From Tenacibaculum caenipelagi (GTDB taxonomy: Bacteria; Bacteroidota; Bacteroidia; Flavobacteriales; Flavobacteriaceae), in contig NZ_SNYH01000001.1 in NCBI RefSeq assembly GCF_004363005.1, forward strand, positions 372,001 to 436,000: a DNA stretch of 64,000 nucleotides. Reading direction: 5' to 3'. A program made the translations under genes and the position numbers. The notes beneath the pieces were generated by a model. The model did no database searches. It was not told the origin of the DNA and saw only the letters and a list, made by a program, of their open reading frames with translations. This document shows, piece after piece, positions 20,166 to 30,355 of this stretch (position 1 is the stretch's first letter; each line of letters opens with the position of its first letter).

Positions 20166-20639
20166 TTATTCTTCTTCTTGTGAAGTTTGAGTTTCAACAG
20201 CTGCTTCAACTTTCTTCGCTCCACCACGACGGCTACGACGAGTAGTCTTTTTAGCTTTGTTTCCTTTTGGATCGTATAACTCGTTGTAATCAACTAATTC
20301 AACCATTGCCATAGGAGCATTATCTCCTTGACGGTTTCCTAATTTGATAATACGTACATATCCTCCTGGTCTCTCTGCTACTTTTACAGATATCTCTTTG
20401 AATAATTCTGTAACAGCTTCTTTGCTACGTAAGTAACTAAATACTACACGACGGTTGTGAGTTGTATCCTCTTTAGATTTTGTAATTAAAGGCTCTACAA
20501 ACTTACGTAAAGCTTTCGCTTTAGCTTCAGTAGTATTGATACGCTTGTGCTCGATTAAAGAACAAGCCATGTTAGATAACATCGCTTTTCTGTGCGCTGT
20601 TTTTCTTCCTAAATGATTAAATTTCTTTCCGTGTCTCAT
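20166..20639 (-). CDS. rplQ: 50S ribosomal protein L17
   Basis: 157 residues. The start [20 protein letters not shown] is diagnostic for bL17, which sits near the exit tunnel. The C-terminal extension beyond about residue 125 is rich in Lys/Arg then Gln/Glu ([19 protein letters not shown]), as often seen in Bacteroidetes. Last gene of the block. Confidence 0.97.
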   Translation of the reverse strand: MRHGKKFNHLGRKTAHRKAMLSNMACSLIEHKRINTTEAKAKALRKFVEPLITKSKEDTTHNRRVVFSYLRSKEAVTELFKEISVKVAERPGGYVRIIKLGNRQGDNAPMAMVELVDYNELYDPKGNKAKKTTRRSRRGGAKKVEAAVETQTSQEEE

Positions 20640-20701
20640 GACATTTGGTTTTAGCTTTCATCTTGCTTCTACCCTAGTTTAGGGGAGCAAAATATGAAAG
20701 G

Positions 20702-21694
20702 TTAATCTTTATCTAATTTGTATTTGCTTAAATCCATTCCGAAATTTAAACCTTTGTTTGCCACTAACTCATCTAATTCAGTTAATGATTTTTTACCAAA
20801 GTTTCTAAACTTCATTAAGTCACTTTTGTTAAATGATACTAAATCTCCTAAAGTATCTACTTCTGCAGCTTTTAAACAGTTTAAAGCACGAACTGATAAA
20901 TCCATATCAACTAATTTCGTCTTTAATAACTGACGCATATGTAATGATTCTTCATCATATGTTTCAGTTTGTGCAATTTCATCTGCCTCTAAAGTGATAC
21001 GCTCATCTGAGAATAACATAAAGTGGTGGATTAAAATCTTAGCTGCTTCAGTTAAGGCATCTTTAGGATTGATAGAACCGTCAGTATCAATATCGAAAAC
21101 TAATTTTTCGTAATCGGTCTTTTGCTCTACACGGAAATTTTCAACAGCATATTTTACATTCTTTATAGGAGTGTAAATAGAATCTGTAAAAATTGTTCCT
21201 AAAGGTGCACCAGCTCTTTTGTTTTCTTCTGCTGGTACAAAACCTCTACCTTTTTCAATGGTAATTTCAGCATTTAACGTTACTGATTTATCCATGTTAC
21301 AAATTACTAAATCTGGATTTAGTACTTGGAAACCTGAGATAAATTTTTGCAAATCACCAGCTGTTAATTGCTCTTGTCCTGATATTGCGATAGAAACTGT
21401 TTCTCTGTCAGATTCTTCAATCTGCTTTTTAAAACGTACTTGTTTTAAATTTAAGATAATTTCAGTTACATCTTCTACAACACCTTGAATTGTTGAGAAC
21501 TCGTGATCAACACCATCAATACGTAATGATGTGATGGCAAATCCTTCTAAAGAAGATAATAGTACTCTTCTTAAAGCATTACCAACTGTTAATCCAAAAC
21601 CTGGTTCAAGAGGTCTGAATTCGAATCTTCCTGAAAAATCAGTAGATTCAATCATTATTACTTTATCAGGCTTTTGAAAATTTAAAATTGCCAT
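20702..21694 (-). CDS. rpoA: RNA polymerase alpha subunit
   Basis: 330 residues. The N-terminal dimerisation domain carries [20 protein letters not shown] and [19 protein letters not shown]. The C-terminal domain has [20 protein letters not shown] and [20 protein letters not shown], the helix-hairpin-helix that contacts UP elements and activators. It is placed between rpsD and rplQ as in most bacteria. Confidence 0.98.
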   Translation of the reverse strand: MAILNFQKPDKVIMIESTDFSGRFEFRPLEPGFGLTVGNALRRVLLSSLEGFAITSLRIDGVDHEFSTIQGVVEDVTEIILNLKQVRFKKQIEESDRETVSIAISGQEQLTAGDLQKFISGFQVLNPDLVICNMDKSVTLNAEITIEKGRGFVPAEENKRAGAPLGTIFTDSIYTPIKNVKYAVENFRVEQKTDYEKLVFDIDTDGSINPKDALTEAAKILIHHFMLFSDERITLEADEIAQTETYDEESLHMRQLLKTKLVDMDLSVRALNCLKAAEVDTLGDLVSFNKSDLMKFRNFGKKSLTELDELVANKGLNFGMDLSKYKLDKD

Positions 21695-21793
21695 ATTTAT
21701 TTTCTTCGTTTTAATTGTTATTCAGTTGCGCGGTTTATAAGTGTGAAGAAATACGAATAAACCCTTTGGCTGAATCCCAATATGATTAATTTA

Positions 21794-22399
21794 TTACTTA
21801 GAATATAATTCTACGATTAACTGTTCTTTGATGTTCTCAGGAATTTGTAATCTTTCTGGTACTTTTATAAAAGTTCCTGATTTTTGATCAGCATTCCAAG
21901 TTAACCATTCGTAAACACTACTATTAGCAGCTAATGCATTTTCAATAGCTTCTAATGATTTAGACTTTTCTCTTACAGCAATAACATCTCCTTCGTTTAA
22001 TCTATAAGATGGAATATTTACGATATCACCATTAACAGTAATATGGCGGTGAGAAACTAACTGACGTGCAGCTCTACGTGAAGTAGCGATACCTAAACGG
22101 TAAACAACATTATCTAAACGAGATTCACATAATTGTAATAAAACCTCACCTGTAATTCCTTTAGAAGCTGATGCTTTTTTGAATAAGTTACTGAACTGAC
22201 GCTCTAAAATACCATAAGTATATTTAGCTTTTTGCTTTTCCATTAACTGGATTGCATATTCAGATTTTTTCCCTCTTCTTTTACCTACTCCGTGTTGTCC
22301 TGGAGGGTAATTTCTTTTTTCGAAGTTCTTATCGTCTCCGAAAATTGCCTCGCCAAATTTACGAGCAATCTTAGTTTTTGGTCCTGTATATCTTGCCAT
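21794..22399 (-). CDS. rpsD: 30S ribosomal protein S4
   Basis: 201 residues. [20 protein letters not shown] and the S4 RNA-binding domain [21 protein letters not shown], then [20 protein letters not shown], identify uS4, a primary 16S rRNA binder that in many bacteria also represses its operon. No N-terminal zinc cysteines are present (C- form). Confidence 0.98.
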   Translation of the reverse strand: MARYTGPKTKIARKFGEAIFGDDKNFEKRNYPPGQHGVGKRRGKKSEYAIQLMEKQKAKYTYGILERQFSNLFKKASASKGITGEVLLQLCESRLDNVVYRLGIATSRRAARQLVSHRHITVNGDIVNIPSYRLNEGDVIAVREKSKSLEAIENALAANSSVYEWLTWNADQKSGTFIKVPERLQIPENIKEQLIVELYSK

Positions 22400-22491
22400 T
22401 TCTAATTAATTTAGTAGGGATTATGAATTAAGGCGTACTCCTTCGATAATCTTGAATCCTACTGTTGTTAAAACACTTTATTTTTTGCGCA

Positions 22492-22539
22492 CAAAAGTAC
22501 ACTAAATAAAGTATAAGTTGGATTAATTCAACTTATACT
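22492..22539 (-). promoter_or_regulatory. Hairpin at the rpsK end plus possible -7 box before rpsD
   Basis: Perfect 11-base arms at 22510-22520 and 22529-22539 overlap the rpsK stop codon and are followed on the minus strand by TTTATTTAG, a weak T-rich tail. TACTTTTG (22492-22499) beyond it matches the -7 consensus, but no TTG is found at proper distance. This may be a partial terminator with a weak promoter inside the alpha operon. Confidence 0.35.
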
Positions 22540-22919
22540 CTTCTTCTTTTAGGTGGACGACATCCGTTATGTGGAATTGGAGTAACATCAATGATTTCTG
22601 TTACTTCGATACCAGCATTGTGGATAGATCTGATAGCAGATTCTCTACCGTTACCTGGTCCTTTAACATATACTTTTACTTTACGTAAACCAGCTTCTTT
22701 TGCAACTTCTGCACAATCTTCTGCTGCTAATTGAGCTGCATAAGGAGTATTCTTTTTAGAACCTCTAAAGCCCATTTTTCCGGCAGATGACCAAGAAATT
22801 ACATCACCTTTTTTGTTTGTTAAAGAAATAATAATATTGTTGAATGATGCAGTAACGTGAGCTTCACCTACTGATTCTATTACAACTTTACGTTTTTTTG
22901 TTACTTTAGACTTTGCCAT
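22533..22919 (-). CDS. rpsK: 30S ribosomal protein S11
   Basis: 128 residues. The signatures [39 protein letters not shown] and the tail [15 protein letters not shown] are those of uS11, a platform protein near the mRNA exit. Confidence 0.98.
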   Translation of the reverse strand: MAKSKVTKKRKVVIESVGEAHVTASFNNIIISLTNKKGDVISWSSAGKMGFRGSKKNTPYAAQLAAEDCAEVAKEAGLRKVKVYVKGPGNGRESAIRSIHNAGIEVTEIIDVTPIPHNGCRPPKRRRV

Positions 22920-22952
22920 AATTCTTTACTATTAGTAAAAAATAATCAACGA

Positions 22953-23318
22953 TTATTTTTTCTTGTTAGCTACAGTTTTTCTCTTACCTTTTCTTGTACG
23001 AGAGTTATTCTTCGTTCTTTGTCCTCTTAATGGTAATCCAAGTCTGTGACGAATACCTCTTTGACATCCGATGTCCATTAAACGTTTGATGCTTAATTGA
23101 ACTTCAGAACGTAACTCACCTTCAATAGTGTAAGTTCCTACTTGCTCACGAATTGCTGCAATCTGATCATCAGTCCAATCTTGAACTTTGATGCTTTCAT
23201 CTATATTAGCAGCCGCTAAAATCTCTTTAGCTCTACTTTTTCCTATACCAAAGATGTAAGTTAAAGCGATAACACCTCTTTTATTCTTTGGAATATCTAT
23301 ACCTGCGATTCTTGCCAT
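22953..23318 (-). CDS. rpsM: 30S ribosomal protein S13
   Basis: 121 residues. [40 protein letters not shown] and the basic tail [17 protein letters not shown] identify uS13, which contacts the P-site tRNA and the intersubunit bridges. It begins 2 bases after the rpmJ stop. Confidence 0.98.
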   Translation of the reverse strand: MARIAGIDIPKNKRGVIALTYIFGIGKSRAKEILAAANIDESIKVQDWTDDQIAAIREQVGTYTIEGELRSEVQLSIKRLMDIGCQRGIRHRLGLPLRGQRTKNNSRTRKGKRKTVANKKK

Positions 23319-23320
23319 AA

Positions 23321-23437
23321 CTACCCTTGTCTTTGTTTAAATCTAGGATTCTTTTTGTTAATTACATATAATCTGCCTTTTCTGCGAACTATTTTGCAGT
23401 CGGCACTTCTTTTCTTTAATGATGCTCTTACTTTCAT
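23321..23437 (-). CDS. rpmJ: 50S ribosomal protein L36 (zinc-free form)
   Basis: A 38-residue gene that is easily missed. It starts at the ATG at 23437 ([20 protein letters not shown]) and ends RFKQRQG then TAG at 23321-23323. It sits between infA and rpsM, the standard place for bL36. Only one cysteine (Cys14) remains of the usual C-C-C-H zinc site, so this is the zinc-independent form. Confidence 0.95.
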   Translation of the reverse strand: MKVRASLKKRSADCKIVRRKGRLYVINKKNPRFKQRQG

Positions 23438-23449
23438 CAGTGTGTGTTT

Positions 23450-23665
23450 TTAATATCTGTAAGTAATTCTTGCCTTTGATAAATCATACGGACTCATTTC
23501 TAATTTCACCTTATCTCCTGGTAATAATTTGATATAATGCATACGCATTTTTCCAGAAATGTGAGCCGTAACAATATGTCCGTTTTCTAATTCTACGCGA
23601 AACATTGCATTTGATAATGCTTCTGTAATTGTTCCGTCTTGTTGAATTGCTGGTTGCTTAGCCAT
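23450..23665 (-). CDS. infA: Translation initiation factor IF-1
   Basis: 71 residues with the OB-fold signature [39 protein letters not shown] and [12 protein letters not shown]. It binds the 30S A site during initiation. It follows secY directly with a 1-base gap. No map or adk gene lies between secY and infA. Confidence 0.97.
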   Translation of the reverse strand: MAKQPAIQQDGTITEALSNAMFRVELENGHIVTAHISGKMRMHYIKLLPGDKVKLEMSPYDLSKARITYRY

Positions 23666-23666
23666 A

Positions 23667-24992
23667 TTATTTTAATGATTTTCTATTACTACTGCTACCT
23701 GTTTTCATTAATCCGTCGTAACGACTGTTTAATAAATACGAGTTTATTTGCTGAATTGTGTCTATTGCAACTCCTACCATAATGATTAGAGATGTTCCTC
23801 CGTAAAACATTGCCCAATTTTGGGTAACACCAAACTTAATTATAATTGCAGGTAATACAGATAAAGCTGCTAAGAATATAGAACCTGGTAAAGTAATTTT
23901 TGACAATACCGAGTCTAAAAAGCTAGCTGTTTCTTCACCTGGTTTATACCCTGGAACAAAGCCATTACTTCTTTTTAAATCTTCTGCCATTTTATTCGTA
24001 GGAATAGTAATTGCAGTGTAAAAGTAACTGAAGACAATAATTAACAACGCAAATATAACGTTATACCATAAACCGAAATTATCAGTTAAACTGTTTAATG
24101 CTGGGTACTTTTGCCCTAATGCTATTGGTAAAAACATAATAGCTTGTGCAAAGATAATAGGCATTACTCCAGCAGCATTCAATTTTAATGGAATGTACTG
24201 TCTAGCGCCATCAACATCTTTAATGTTTGTAACTGCTGTACGACGTGCGTATTGAACTGCAACTTTACGTACTGCGGTAACTAATAAAACGGTTAACAAG
24301 ATTACTACAAACCAAACTATTAATTCGATTAAAATCACCATAATTCCTCCTGCTCCAGCAGTTTGTTTAGAAACCAACTCTTGAATAAATGCAGCTGGGA
24401 AGTTTGCTATAATACCTACAGTAATTAATAATGATATACCATTACCAACTCCTTTATCAGTAATACGCTCTCCTAACCACATTGCAAAAATTGTTCCTGC
24501 ACTTAAAAGAATAATAGATGATATCCAAAATGTTGCTCCAGTTACTAAAAATGCTTCAGGTCCTAATCCCATTTGATTTTGGATTACTCCAATATAGGTT
24601 GGTGCTTGAAACAAGGTAATAGCAATTGTAAGCCATCTTGTAATTTGCGTAATCTTCTTACGTCCACTTTCTCCATCCTTTTGTAATTTTTGTAAATATG
24701 GTACCGCAATACCCATTAACTGAACTACAATAGATGCAGAAATGTAAGGCATTATACCTAGTGCCATTACTGACGCTCTAGCAAATGCCCCACCTGTAAA
24801 TGCGTTTAATAAACCTAAAAGCCCACTAGAAGTACTGTCTTTTAATGCTGTTAATTGTGTTGGGTCAATTCCTGGTAAAGGAACCGCTGCCATAAAACGG
24901 TAAACAGCAATTAAACCTAAAGTTAAAAGTAACTTTTCTTTTAACTCTTCAATCTTCCAAATGTCTTTTAAAGTATTTATAAAATTCATCAT
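23667..24992 (-). CDS. secY: Protein translocase subunit SecY
   Basis: A 441-residue membrane channel with ten predicted helices. Conserved stretches include [30 protein letters not shown], the plug and pore region, [10 protein letters not shown] and [18 protein letters not shown] in the cytosolic loop. It forms the core of the Sec translocon used by the exported proteins seen elsewhere in the window. Confidence 0.98.
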   Translation of the reverse strand: MMNFINTLKDIWKIEELKEKLLLTLGLIAVYRFMAAVPLPGIDPTQLTALKDSTSSGLLGLLNAFTGGAFARASVMALGIMPYISASIVVQLMGIAVPYLQKLQKDGESGRKKITQITRWLTIAITLFQAPTYIGVIQNQMGLGPEAFLVTGATFWISSIILLSAGTIFAMWLGERITDKGVGNGISLLITVGIIANFPAAFIQELVSKQTAGAGGIMVILIELIVWFVVILLTVLLVTAVRKVAVQYARRTAVTNIKDVDGARQYIPLKLNAAGVMPIIFAQAIMFLPIALGQKYPALNSLTDNFGLWYNVIFALLIIVFSYFYTAITIPTNKMAEDLKRSNGFVPGYKPGEETASFLDSVLSKITLPGSIFLAALSVLPAIIIKFGVTQNWAMFYGGTSLIIMVGVAIDTIQQINSYLLNSRYDGLMKTGSSSNRKSLK

Positions 24993-25001
24993 TTACAATT
25001 C

Positions 25002-25454
25002 TTATAAGGTAACTGCTTCACCACCTGCCGCTTCAATAGCTGCCTTAGCTGATGCAGTAAATTTATGTACAGTTATATTTAATTTAGCTTTTAACTCGCC
25101 ACCACCTAATATCTTTATTAAGTCGTTTTTACGAGCTAATCTATTTTCTACTAAAATATCTAAATTAACTGTATCTGTTATCTTTCCGTTATCTACTAAT
25201 GATTGTAATTTGTCTAAATTTATACCAACATATTCTTTACGATTAATGTTAGTGAAACCAAATTTAGGCACACGTCTTTGAAGTGGCATCTGTCCTCCTT
25301 CAAATCCTATCTTACGAGAATAACCAGAACGAGATTTAGCTCCTTTGTGTCCTCTTCCTGCAGTAGTTGCTTTACCAGAACCTTCTCCACGTCCAAGACG
25401 CTTCCCTTTGTTCTTAGTCGCTCCAACTGCTGGCTTTAAGTTGTGTAAACTCAT
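25002..25454 (-). CDS. rplO: 50S ribosomal protein L15
   Basis: 150 residues. LKPAVGATKNKGKRLGRGEG, then GRGHKGAKSRSGYSRKIGFEGGQMP in the glycine-rich extension, and the C-terminal KFTASAKAAIEAAGG identify uL15, which lies directly upstream of secY. Confidence 0.97.
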   Translation of the reverse strand: MSLHNLKPAVGATKNKGKRLGRGEGSGKATTAGRGHKGAKSRSGYSRKIGFEGGQMPLQRRVPKFGFTNINRKEYVGINLDKLQSLVDNGKITDTVNLDILVENRLARKNDLIKILGGGELKAKLNITVHKFTASAKAAIEAAGGEAVTL

Positions 25455-25465
25455 CTTTTATTATC

Positions 25466-25648
25466 TTATTTAATTTCTTCTACAGAAACTAAGTGTTGAA
25501 CTTTATTTACCATACCCAAAATTGTAGCCGTTGCATCATGCTCTACAGTTTGGTTCATTTTACGTAAACCTAACGCCTCTAACGTTCTTTTTTGATTTTT
25601 AAGGCGACCGATTTTACTTTTTACTTGTGTAATTCTAATTTTACTCAT
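25466..25648 (-). CDS. rpmD: 50S ribosomal protein L30
   Basis: 60 residues with IRITQVKSKIGRLKNQKRTL, EALGLRKMNQTVEHDATATI and GMVNKVQHLV, the whole uL30 fold. It is placed between rpsE and rplO. Confidence 0.96.
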   Translation of the reverse strand: MSKIRITQVKSKIGRLKNQKRTLEALGLRKMNQTVEHDATATILGMVNKVQHLVSVEEIK

Positions 25649-25659
25649 CGTCTTAAATT

Positions 25660-26181
25660 TTAACCGTTAAAAACTTTCTCTAAAGATATACCTCTTTGCT
25701 TAGCAATAGTTGCTGCGCTACGTAATTGTAACAAAGCATCAAAAGTTGCTTTTACTACGTTATGAGGATTTGATGATCCTTGAGATTTTGATAATACGTC
25801 TTTAATACCAACAGATTCTAATACTGAACGCACAGCACCTCCGGCAATAACTCCGGTACCATGTGAAGCTGGCTTGATGAATACTTTCGCTCCACCAAAC
25901 TTACCTTTTTGTTCGTGTGGTAATGTTCCGTCTAAAATAGGAATACGTACTAAGTTTTTCTTTGCATCTTCAACTGCTTTTGCAATTGCTGAAGAAACAT
26001 CTTTAGATTTCCCTAATCCGTGACCTACAACACCGTTACCATCTCCAACAACTACGATAGCAGAAAAACCAAATGCTCTACCTCCTTTAGTTACTTTGGT
26101 AACACGTTGTACTCCTACTAATTTATCTACAAGCTCTAATCCGCTTGGTTTTACTCTTTCTACGTTTTTATATCCTAACAT
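25660..26181 (-). CDS. rpsE: 30S ribosomal protein S5
   Basis: 173 residues. [20 protein letters not shown], the conserved [17 protein letters not shown] and [17 protein letters not shown] identify uS5, which is part of the mRNA entry helicase and of the decoding-fidelity surface. Confidence 0.98.
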   Translation of the reverse strand: MLGYKNVERVKPSGLELVDKLVGVQRVTKVTKGGRAFGFSAIVVVGDGNGVVGHGLGKSKDVSSAIAKAVEDAKKNLVRIPILDGTLPHEQKGKFGGAKVFIKPASHGTGVIAGGAVRSVLESVGIKDVLSKSQGSSNPHNVVKATFDALLQLRSAATIAKQRGISLEKVFNG

Positions 26182-26192
26182 AATATAATTTC

Positions 26193-26543
26193 TTAAAATT
26201 TTAAACCAGCTTCTCTAGCAGCGTCTGCTAATACTTTAACTCTACCGTGGTATAAATACCCATTACGATCAAAAGCAACAGTATCAACCCCAGCTTTTAC
26301 AGCTTTTTCAGCGATAGCTTTTCCTACTGCTGTAGCTGCTTCTGCTTTAGAACTAGATGTAATTTCTTTATCTCTTGATGATGCAGATGCTAATGTTACA
26401 CCAGCAACGTCATCAATTAACTGAGCATAGATCTCTTTGTTACTTCTAAAAACTGATAATCTTGGTTTAGCAGCTGTACCAGTAACTATTTTTCTAATTC
26501 TATGCTTAATTCGTTGTCTTCTTTCAAGCTTTGATAATGCCAT
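26193..26543 (-). CDS. rplR: 50S ribosomal protein L18
   Basis: 116 residues. [39 protein letters not shown] and the C-terminal [20 protein letters not shown] identify uL18, a 5S rRNA-binding protein. Confidence 0.98.
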   Translation of the reverse strand: MALSKLERRQRIKHRIRKIVTGTAAKPRLSVFRSNKEIYAQLIDDVAGVTLASASSRDKEITSSSKAEAATAVGKAIAEKAVKAGVDTVAFDRNGYLYHGRVKVLADAAREAGLKF

Positions 26544-26561
26544 AATAATTTCTCTTATTTA

Positions 26562-27107
26562 TTATGCAGATTTACCTGCTTTTCTTCTTAATACTTCTCC
26601 TACAAACTTAATTCCTTTTCCTTTGTAAGGTTCTGGCCTACGGAAAGAACGAATTTTTGCTGCAACCTGACCTACTAATTGTTTGTCATGTGAAGTTAAT
26701 TTCACGATTGGATTCTTACCTTTTTCAGATACAGTTTCAACCTTAACTTCTGGAGCTAAATCTAAAATAATGTTATGAGAGAAACCTAAGGCTAAATCTA
26801 ATTTTTGTCCTTGGTTAGATGCTCTATAACCAACACCTACTAACTCTAACTCTTTAGTAAACCCTTTGCTTACACCTTCAACCATGTTATTGATTAAAGC
26901 ACGGTATAAACCATGTGCAGCACGGTGATCTTTACTATCTGATGGTCTTTCTAAAGTGATTATACCATCTTCTACTTTCACAGTAATATCAGAAGCCAAC
27001 TCTTGAGTTAATTCTCCTAATTTACCTTTAACTGTTACCACGTTTCCGTCTACTTTAACTTCAACACCTTGTGGCAATGCGATTGGATTTTTTCCTATTC
27101 TACTCAT
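26562..27107 (-). CDS. rplF: 50S ribosomal protein L6
   Basis: 181 residues with the two repeated L6 domains. MSRIGKNPIALPQGVEVKVD opens the protein and RRPEPYKGKGIKFVGEVLRR is the family signature near the C-terminus. It lies near the sarcin-ricin loop and factor site. Confidence 0.98.
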   Translation of the reverse strand: MSRIGKNPIALPQGVEVKVDGNVVTVKGKLGELTQELASDITVKVEDGIITLERPSDSKDHRAAHGLYRALINNMVEGVSKGFTKELELVGVGYRASNQGQKLDLALGFSHNIILDLAPEVKVETVSEKGKNPIVKLTSHDKQLVGQVAAKIRSFRRPEPYKGKGIKFVGEVLRRKAGKSA

Positions 27108-27122
27108 CTTACAAAATGTTTT

Positions 27123-27521
27123 TTAGTAAACGTAACACAATACTTCTCCACCAACGTTCTCTTGTCTTGCCTTTTTGTTTGTCATTACACCTTTCGATGT
27201 AGAAACAATAGCAATACCTAAACCGTTTAATACTCTTGGCATTTCTTTAGCGCCAACGTACTTACGTAAACCTGGTGTTGAAATTCTTTGAATCTTTCTG
27301 ATTACTGATTCTTTCGTATCACGATCGTATTTTAAAGCTATCTTGATAGTTCCTTGCACTTTATCGTCATTGAACTGATAACTTAAAATGTAACCTTGAT
27401 CGAACAAAATTTTCGTCATTTCCTTCTTCAACTTTGAAGCAGGAACTTCAACTACTCTGTGGTTAGCTGCAATAGCATTTCTCACACGAGTAAGAAAATC
27501 CGCGATTGGATCTGTATACAT
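27123..27521 (-). CDS. rpsH: 30S ribosomal protein S8
   Basis: 132 residues. YTDPIADFLTRVRNAIAANH, RISTPGLRKYVGAKEMPRVL and GIAIVSTSKGVMTNKKAR identify uS8. In enterobacteria S8 is the spc-operon autorepressor. Here it is the first gene after an internal terminator, with its own promoter and a leader of about 170 bases that holds a long hairpin at 27549-27585. Confidence 0.98.
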   Translation of the reverse strand: MYTDPIADFLTRVRNAIAANHRVVEVPASKLKKEMTKILFDQGYILSYQFNDDKVQGTIKIALKYDRDTKESVIRKIQRISTPGLRKYVGAKEMPRVLNGLGIAIVSTSKGVMTNKKARQENVGGEVLCYVY

Positions 27522-27548
27522 AGTTAATTAAATTGCGGTTTTGGTTTT

Positions 27549-27585
27549 TAGCAATTCTACTTTATGTGATAAATTACAATTACTA
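27549..27585 (-). promoter_or_regulatory. Long hairpin in the rpsH leader
   Basis: Arms 27549-27565 and 27569-27585 pair over 17 positions, including one G-U pair and two mismatches, with a CAC loop on the minus-strand RNA, 28 bases before the S8 start codon. The internal mismatches in a long stem recall ribosomal-protein binding hairpins, so an S8 feedback site is plausible but unproven. Confidence 0.45.
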
Positions 27586-27698
27586 AACCTGAAACCAGTT
27601 AATATTTATTTTTTGTTTTTATGGTAAAAACTCATAAGCATTATACTCTTTACAAGTATTTACTTACAAGGCATAATTTACCCTATAAAAACAGTGTG

Positions 27699-27728
27699 CA
27701 AATATACATAAACTTTTTGAAAATCAAA
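27699..27728 (-). promoter_or_regulatory. Promoter inside the spc operon, upstream of rpsH
   Basis: On the minus strand TTTG (27725-27728), 18 bases and TATATTTG (27699-27706) match the Bacteroidetes consensus exactly. It lies in the 381-base gap between rpsN and rpsH, downstream of an intrinsic terminator, and would start a new transcript for rpsH to rplQ near 27692. Confidence 0.75.
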
Positions 27729-27846
27729 CCTTTTTGGTAATTATCATTTTGAGTATTAATTTATTGAGTACTTATACGTGTTTTATTACTTAAAACTAGA
27801 GTTCAAAAAATTAAAAAAATAAAAATTAGTATTTTGATTAAACACA

Positions 27847-27882
27847 AAAAGGCGCACAACTTTTTATTATTGTACACCTTTT
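27847..27882 (-). terminator. Intrinsic terminator between rpsN and rpsH
   Basis: The minus-strand RNA forms AAAAGGUGUACAA / UUGUGCGCCUUUU, a fully paired 13-base stem with two G-U pairs, from arms at 27870-27882 and 27847-27859, with U-rich sequence at its 3' side. It lies 20 bases after the rpsN stop. Confidence 0.75.
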
Positions 27883-27902
27883 GTTTATGTATAAAAGTAC
27901 TG

Positions 27903-28172
27903 TTACCAGCTTGCTTTTTTCACTCCTGGAATTAATCCTTGGTTAGCCATTTCACGGAAAGTAACACGTGAAATTCCGAACTGACGCATATATCCTTTTG
28001 GACGTCCAGTTAGCTTACAACGGTTGTGCATTCTAATTGGTGATGCGTTTTTAGGTAACTTTTGTAATGCTTCGTAGTCTCCAGCTTCTTTTAAAGCTTT
28101 TCTCTTTTCAGCATACTTAGCAACCATTTTAGCTCTTTTGCGCTCACGCGCTTTCATTGATTCTTTAGCCAT
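27903..28172 (-). CDS. rpsN: 30S ribosomal protein S14 (long, zinc-free form)
   Basis: 89 residues. [20 protein letters not shown], then [20 protein letters not shown] and [18 protein letters not shown]. It is the longer form without the CxxC pairs of the zinc-binding type. Last gene before the internal terminator. Confidence 0.97.
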   Translation of the reverse strand: MAKESMKARERKRAKMVAKYAEKRKALKEAGDYEALQKLPKNASPIRMHNRCKLTGRPKGYMRQFGISRVTFREMANQGLIPGVKKASW

Positions 28173-28176
28173 CTTA

Positions 28177-28728
28177 TTAATTCTTTTTAAATGGTAATCC
28201 TAATTCTCCTAATAATGACTTAGCTTCTTTATCAGTGTTAGCAGATGTTACGAATGTAATATCCATACCACTAATTTTTTTCACTTGATCAATATTAATC
28301 TCTGGATAGATGATTTGCTCAGTAATACCTAAATTGTAATTACCTCTACCATCAAAACCGTTTGCTTTGATTCCGTTAAAGTCTCTTACACGTGGTAAAG
28401 AAGCTGTAACTAATCTATCTAAAAATTCGTACATTTTATCTCCTCTTAACGTAACTTTTGCACCAATTGGCATTCCTTTACGTAACTTGAAGTTTGCAAC
28501 GTCTTTTTTAGAAATTGTTGATACTGCTTTTTGACCTGTAATTGTAGTTAACTCATCAATAGCATATTCTATTAATTTCTTATCTGCTATAGCTGCACCA
28601 ACACCTTTACTTACAACGATTTTTTGTAATTTAGGTACTTGCATTACATTGCTATAACCAAATTCATCAGTAAGAGCTTTGATAACTCTGCTCTTGTACT
28701 CTTCTTTTAATCTTGGTACGTAACTCAT
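28177..28728 (-). CDS. rplE: 50S ribosomal protein L5
   Basis: 183 residues. [57 protein letters not shown] and [19 protein letters not shown] are uL5 signatures. It binds 5S rRNA and P-site tRNA. Confidence 0.98.
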   Translation of the reverse strand: MSYVPRLKEEYKSRVIKALTDEFGYSNVMQVPKLQKIVVSKGVGAAIADKKLIEYAIDELTTITGQKAVSTISKKDVANFKLRKGMPIGAKVTLRGDKMYEFLDRLVTASLPRVRDFNGIKANGFDGRGNYNLGITEQIIYPEINIDQVKKISGMDITFVTSANTDKEAKSLLGELGLPFKKN

Positions 28729-28730
28729 GG

Positions 28731-29039
28731 TTATATTGCTTTATCTGATTTTTTTGAAACTCTTACTTTCTTATCTCCTTCTACTTTATAACCTACTCTT
28801 ACTGCTTCACCGTTTTCAACTAAAGCAACGTTTGATATATGTAATGGAGCTTCCTTTTTTACAATTCCTCCTTGTGGATTTGCAGCACTTGGTTTAGTGT
28901 GTTTAGACACCATATTAACACCTTCTACTACTACTCTATCCTTATCTTTAAGAATTTGTAAAACTTTACCTTCAGATCCTTTGTGATCTCCTGCTATAAC
29001 TTTAACAGTATCTCCTGATTTAATTTTAAATTTTTTCAT
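28731..29039 (-). CDS. rplX: 50S ribosomal protein L24
   Basis: 102 residues with the KOW motif [20 protein letters not shown] and [20 protein letters not shown]. uL24 initiates 50S assembly. Two bases separate it from rplE. Confidence 0.97.
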   Translation of the reverse strand: MKKFKIKSGDTVKVIAGDHKGSEGKVLQILKDKDRVVVEGVNMVSKHTKPSAANPQGGIVKKEAPLHISNVALVENGEAVRVGYKVEGDKKVRVSKKSDKAI

Positions 29040-29053
29040 TTTAAAATTTGATT

Positions 29054-29422
29054 TTATAACACCTCAGGTGCTAATGATACTATTTTCATAAATTGTTTCT
29101 CACGTAATTCACGAGCCACAGGACCGAATACACGTGTACCTCTCATTTCCTCTGAAGGATTTAAAAGTACACAAGCATTGTCATCAAATCTGATATATGA
29201 TCCGTCTTTACGTCTAACTTCTTTCTTAGTACGAACAACAACTGCACGAGATACTTGACCTTTCTTTACAGTTCCGTTTGGAGTTGCAGATTTAACCGTA
29301 ACAACGATTTTATCTCCAACGCTAGCGTAACGCTTTTTTGTTCCTCCTAAAACTCTAATCACTAAAACTTCTTTTGCTCCAGTGTTATCTGCGACTTTTA
29401 ATCTTGATTCTGTCTGTAACAT
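29054..29422 (-). CDS. rplN: 50S ribosomal protein L14
   Basis: 122 residues. [20 protein letters not shown], the signature [19 protein letters not shown] and [20 protein letters not shown] identify uL14 at the subunit interface. Confidence 0.98.
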   Translation of the reverse strand: MLQTESRLKVADNTGAKEVLVIRVLGGTKKRYASVGDKIVVTVKSATPNGTVKKGQVSRAVVVRTKKEVRRKDGSYIRFDDNACVLLNPSEEMRGTRVFGPVARELREKQFMKIVSLAPEVL

Positions 29423-29423
29423 A

Positions 29424-29681
29424 TTATTTAGCTCTTTCTAGGATTTCTACTAATCTCCAACGTTTAGATTTACTCATAGGACGTGTTTCCATGATCCTTA
29501 CAGTATCACCTTCGTTGCAATCGTTATTCTCGTCATGTGCAACGTACTTCTTAGTCTTTAATACGAACTTTCCGTACATTGGGTGCTTTACTCTCTTTAC
29601 CTCGCTAACTACGATAGATTTCTCCATTTTGTTGCTAGATACTACACCGATTCTCTCTTTTCTAAGATTTCTTTTTTCCAT
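29424..29681 (-). CDS. rpsQ: 30S ribosomal protein S17
   Basis: 85 residues. [40 protein letters not shown] and [20 protein letters not shown] identify uS17, an early-binding 16S protein. One base separates it from rplN. Confidence 0.97.
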   Translation of the reverse strand: MEKRNLRKERIGVVSSNKMEKSIVVSEVKRVKHPMYGKFVLKTKKYVAHDENNDCNEGDTVRIMETRPMSKSKRWRLVEILERAK

Positions 29682-29699
29682 CTTTAAAACTGACTAGAA

Positions 29700-29891
29700 T
29701 TATTGTAATTCTCTTTTAGTTAACTCTGTAGCAATTCTTGCCACAGTTTTTCTTAAGCTACGTAACTCTAATGGATTTTCCAATGGAGTTATGGCGTGAG
29801 CCATCTTAAGATCAGTATAATTTTTCTTCAACGCCCCTAGCTTTTCTTGTAAGTCAGCTGTTGATAATTCTTTAATTTCTGATTGTTTCAT
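29700..29891 (-). CDS. rpmC: 50S ribosomal protein L29
   Basis: 63 residues, two helices. KQSEIKELSTADLQEKLGAL and PLELRSLRKTVARIATELTK fit uL29, which lies near the tunnel exit where trigger factor and SRP dock. Confidence 0.95.
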   Translation of the reverse strand: MKQSEIKELSTADLQEKLGALKKNYTDLKMAHAITPLENPLELRSLRKTVARIATELTKRELQ

Positions 29892-29904
29892 GATCTAAAT
29901 AGAA

Positions 29905-30336
29905 TTAAGCGTTATAATCAAAATCTCTTGCTATTACAAACTTCGTTTTTACAGGAAGTTTTTGAGCTGCTAAACGTAAAGCTTCTTTTGCTACTTCCAT
30001 TGGTACTCCACCAACTTCAAACAAAATTCTACCTGGTTTTACAACAGCTACAAAATGATCAGGTGCACCTTTACCTTTACCCATACGTACCTCTAATGGT
30101 TTCTTAGTGATAGGTTTATCTGGGAAAATTTTAATCCAAAGTTGCCCCTCTCTTTTCATATAACGAGTTGCCGCAATACGAGCTGCCTCAATTTGACGAG
30201 AGGTAAGTAAATTCTGGTCTAATGATTTAATACCAAACATTCCGTTAGAAAGTTCAGTACCTCTACCAGAGTTACCTTTCATATTTCCTTTCGCCTTCTG
30301 TACCTTACGGTATTTTACTCTTTTTGGCTGTAACAT
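29905..30336 (-). CDS. rplP: 50S ribosomal protein L16
   Basis: 143 residues. [40 protein letters not shown] and [20 protein letters not shown] are uL16 signatures near the A-site tRNA elbow. The conserved arginine loop (MKREGQLW) is intact. Confidence 0.98.
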   Translation of the reverse strand: MLQPKRVKYRKVQKAKGNMKGNSGRGTELSNGMFGIKSLDQNLLTSRQIEAARIAATRYMKREGQLWIKIFPDKPITKKPLEVRMGKGKGAPDHFVAVVKPGRILFEVGGVPMEVAKEALRLAAQKLPVKTKFVIARDFDYNA

Positions 30337-30355
30337 TTTTAATTTCTTTTAAAAA

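Noticed and set aside
20066..20293. Short lysine-rich frame at the end of rplQ
   Set aside because: It lies out of frame on the same strand across the L17 3' end and terminator; its composition is a by-product of the basic L17 tail.
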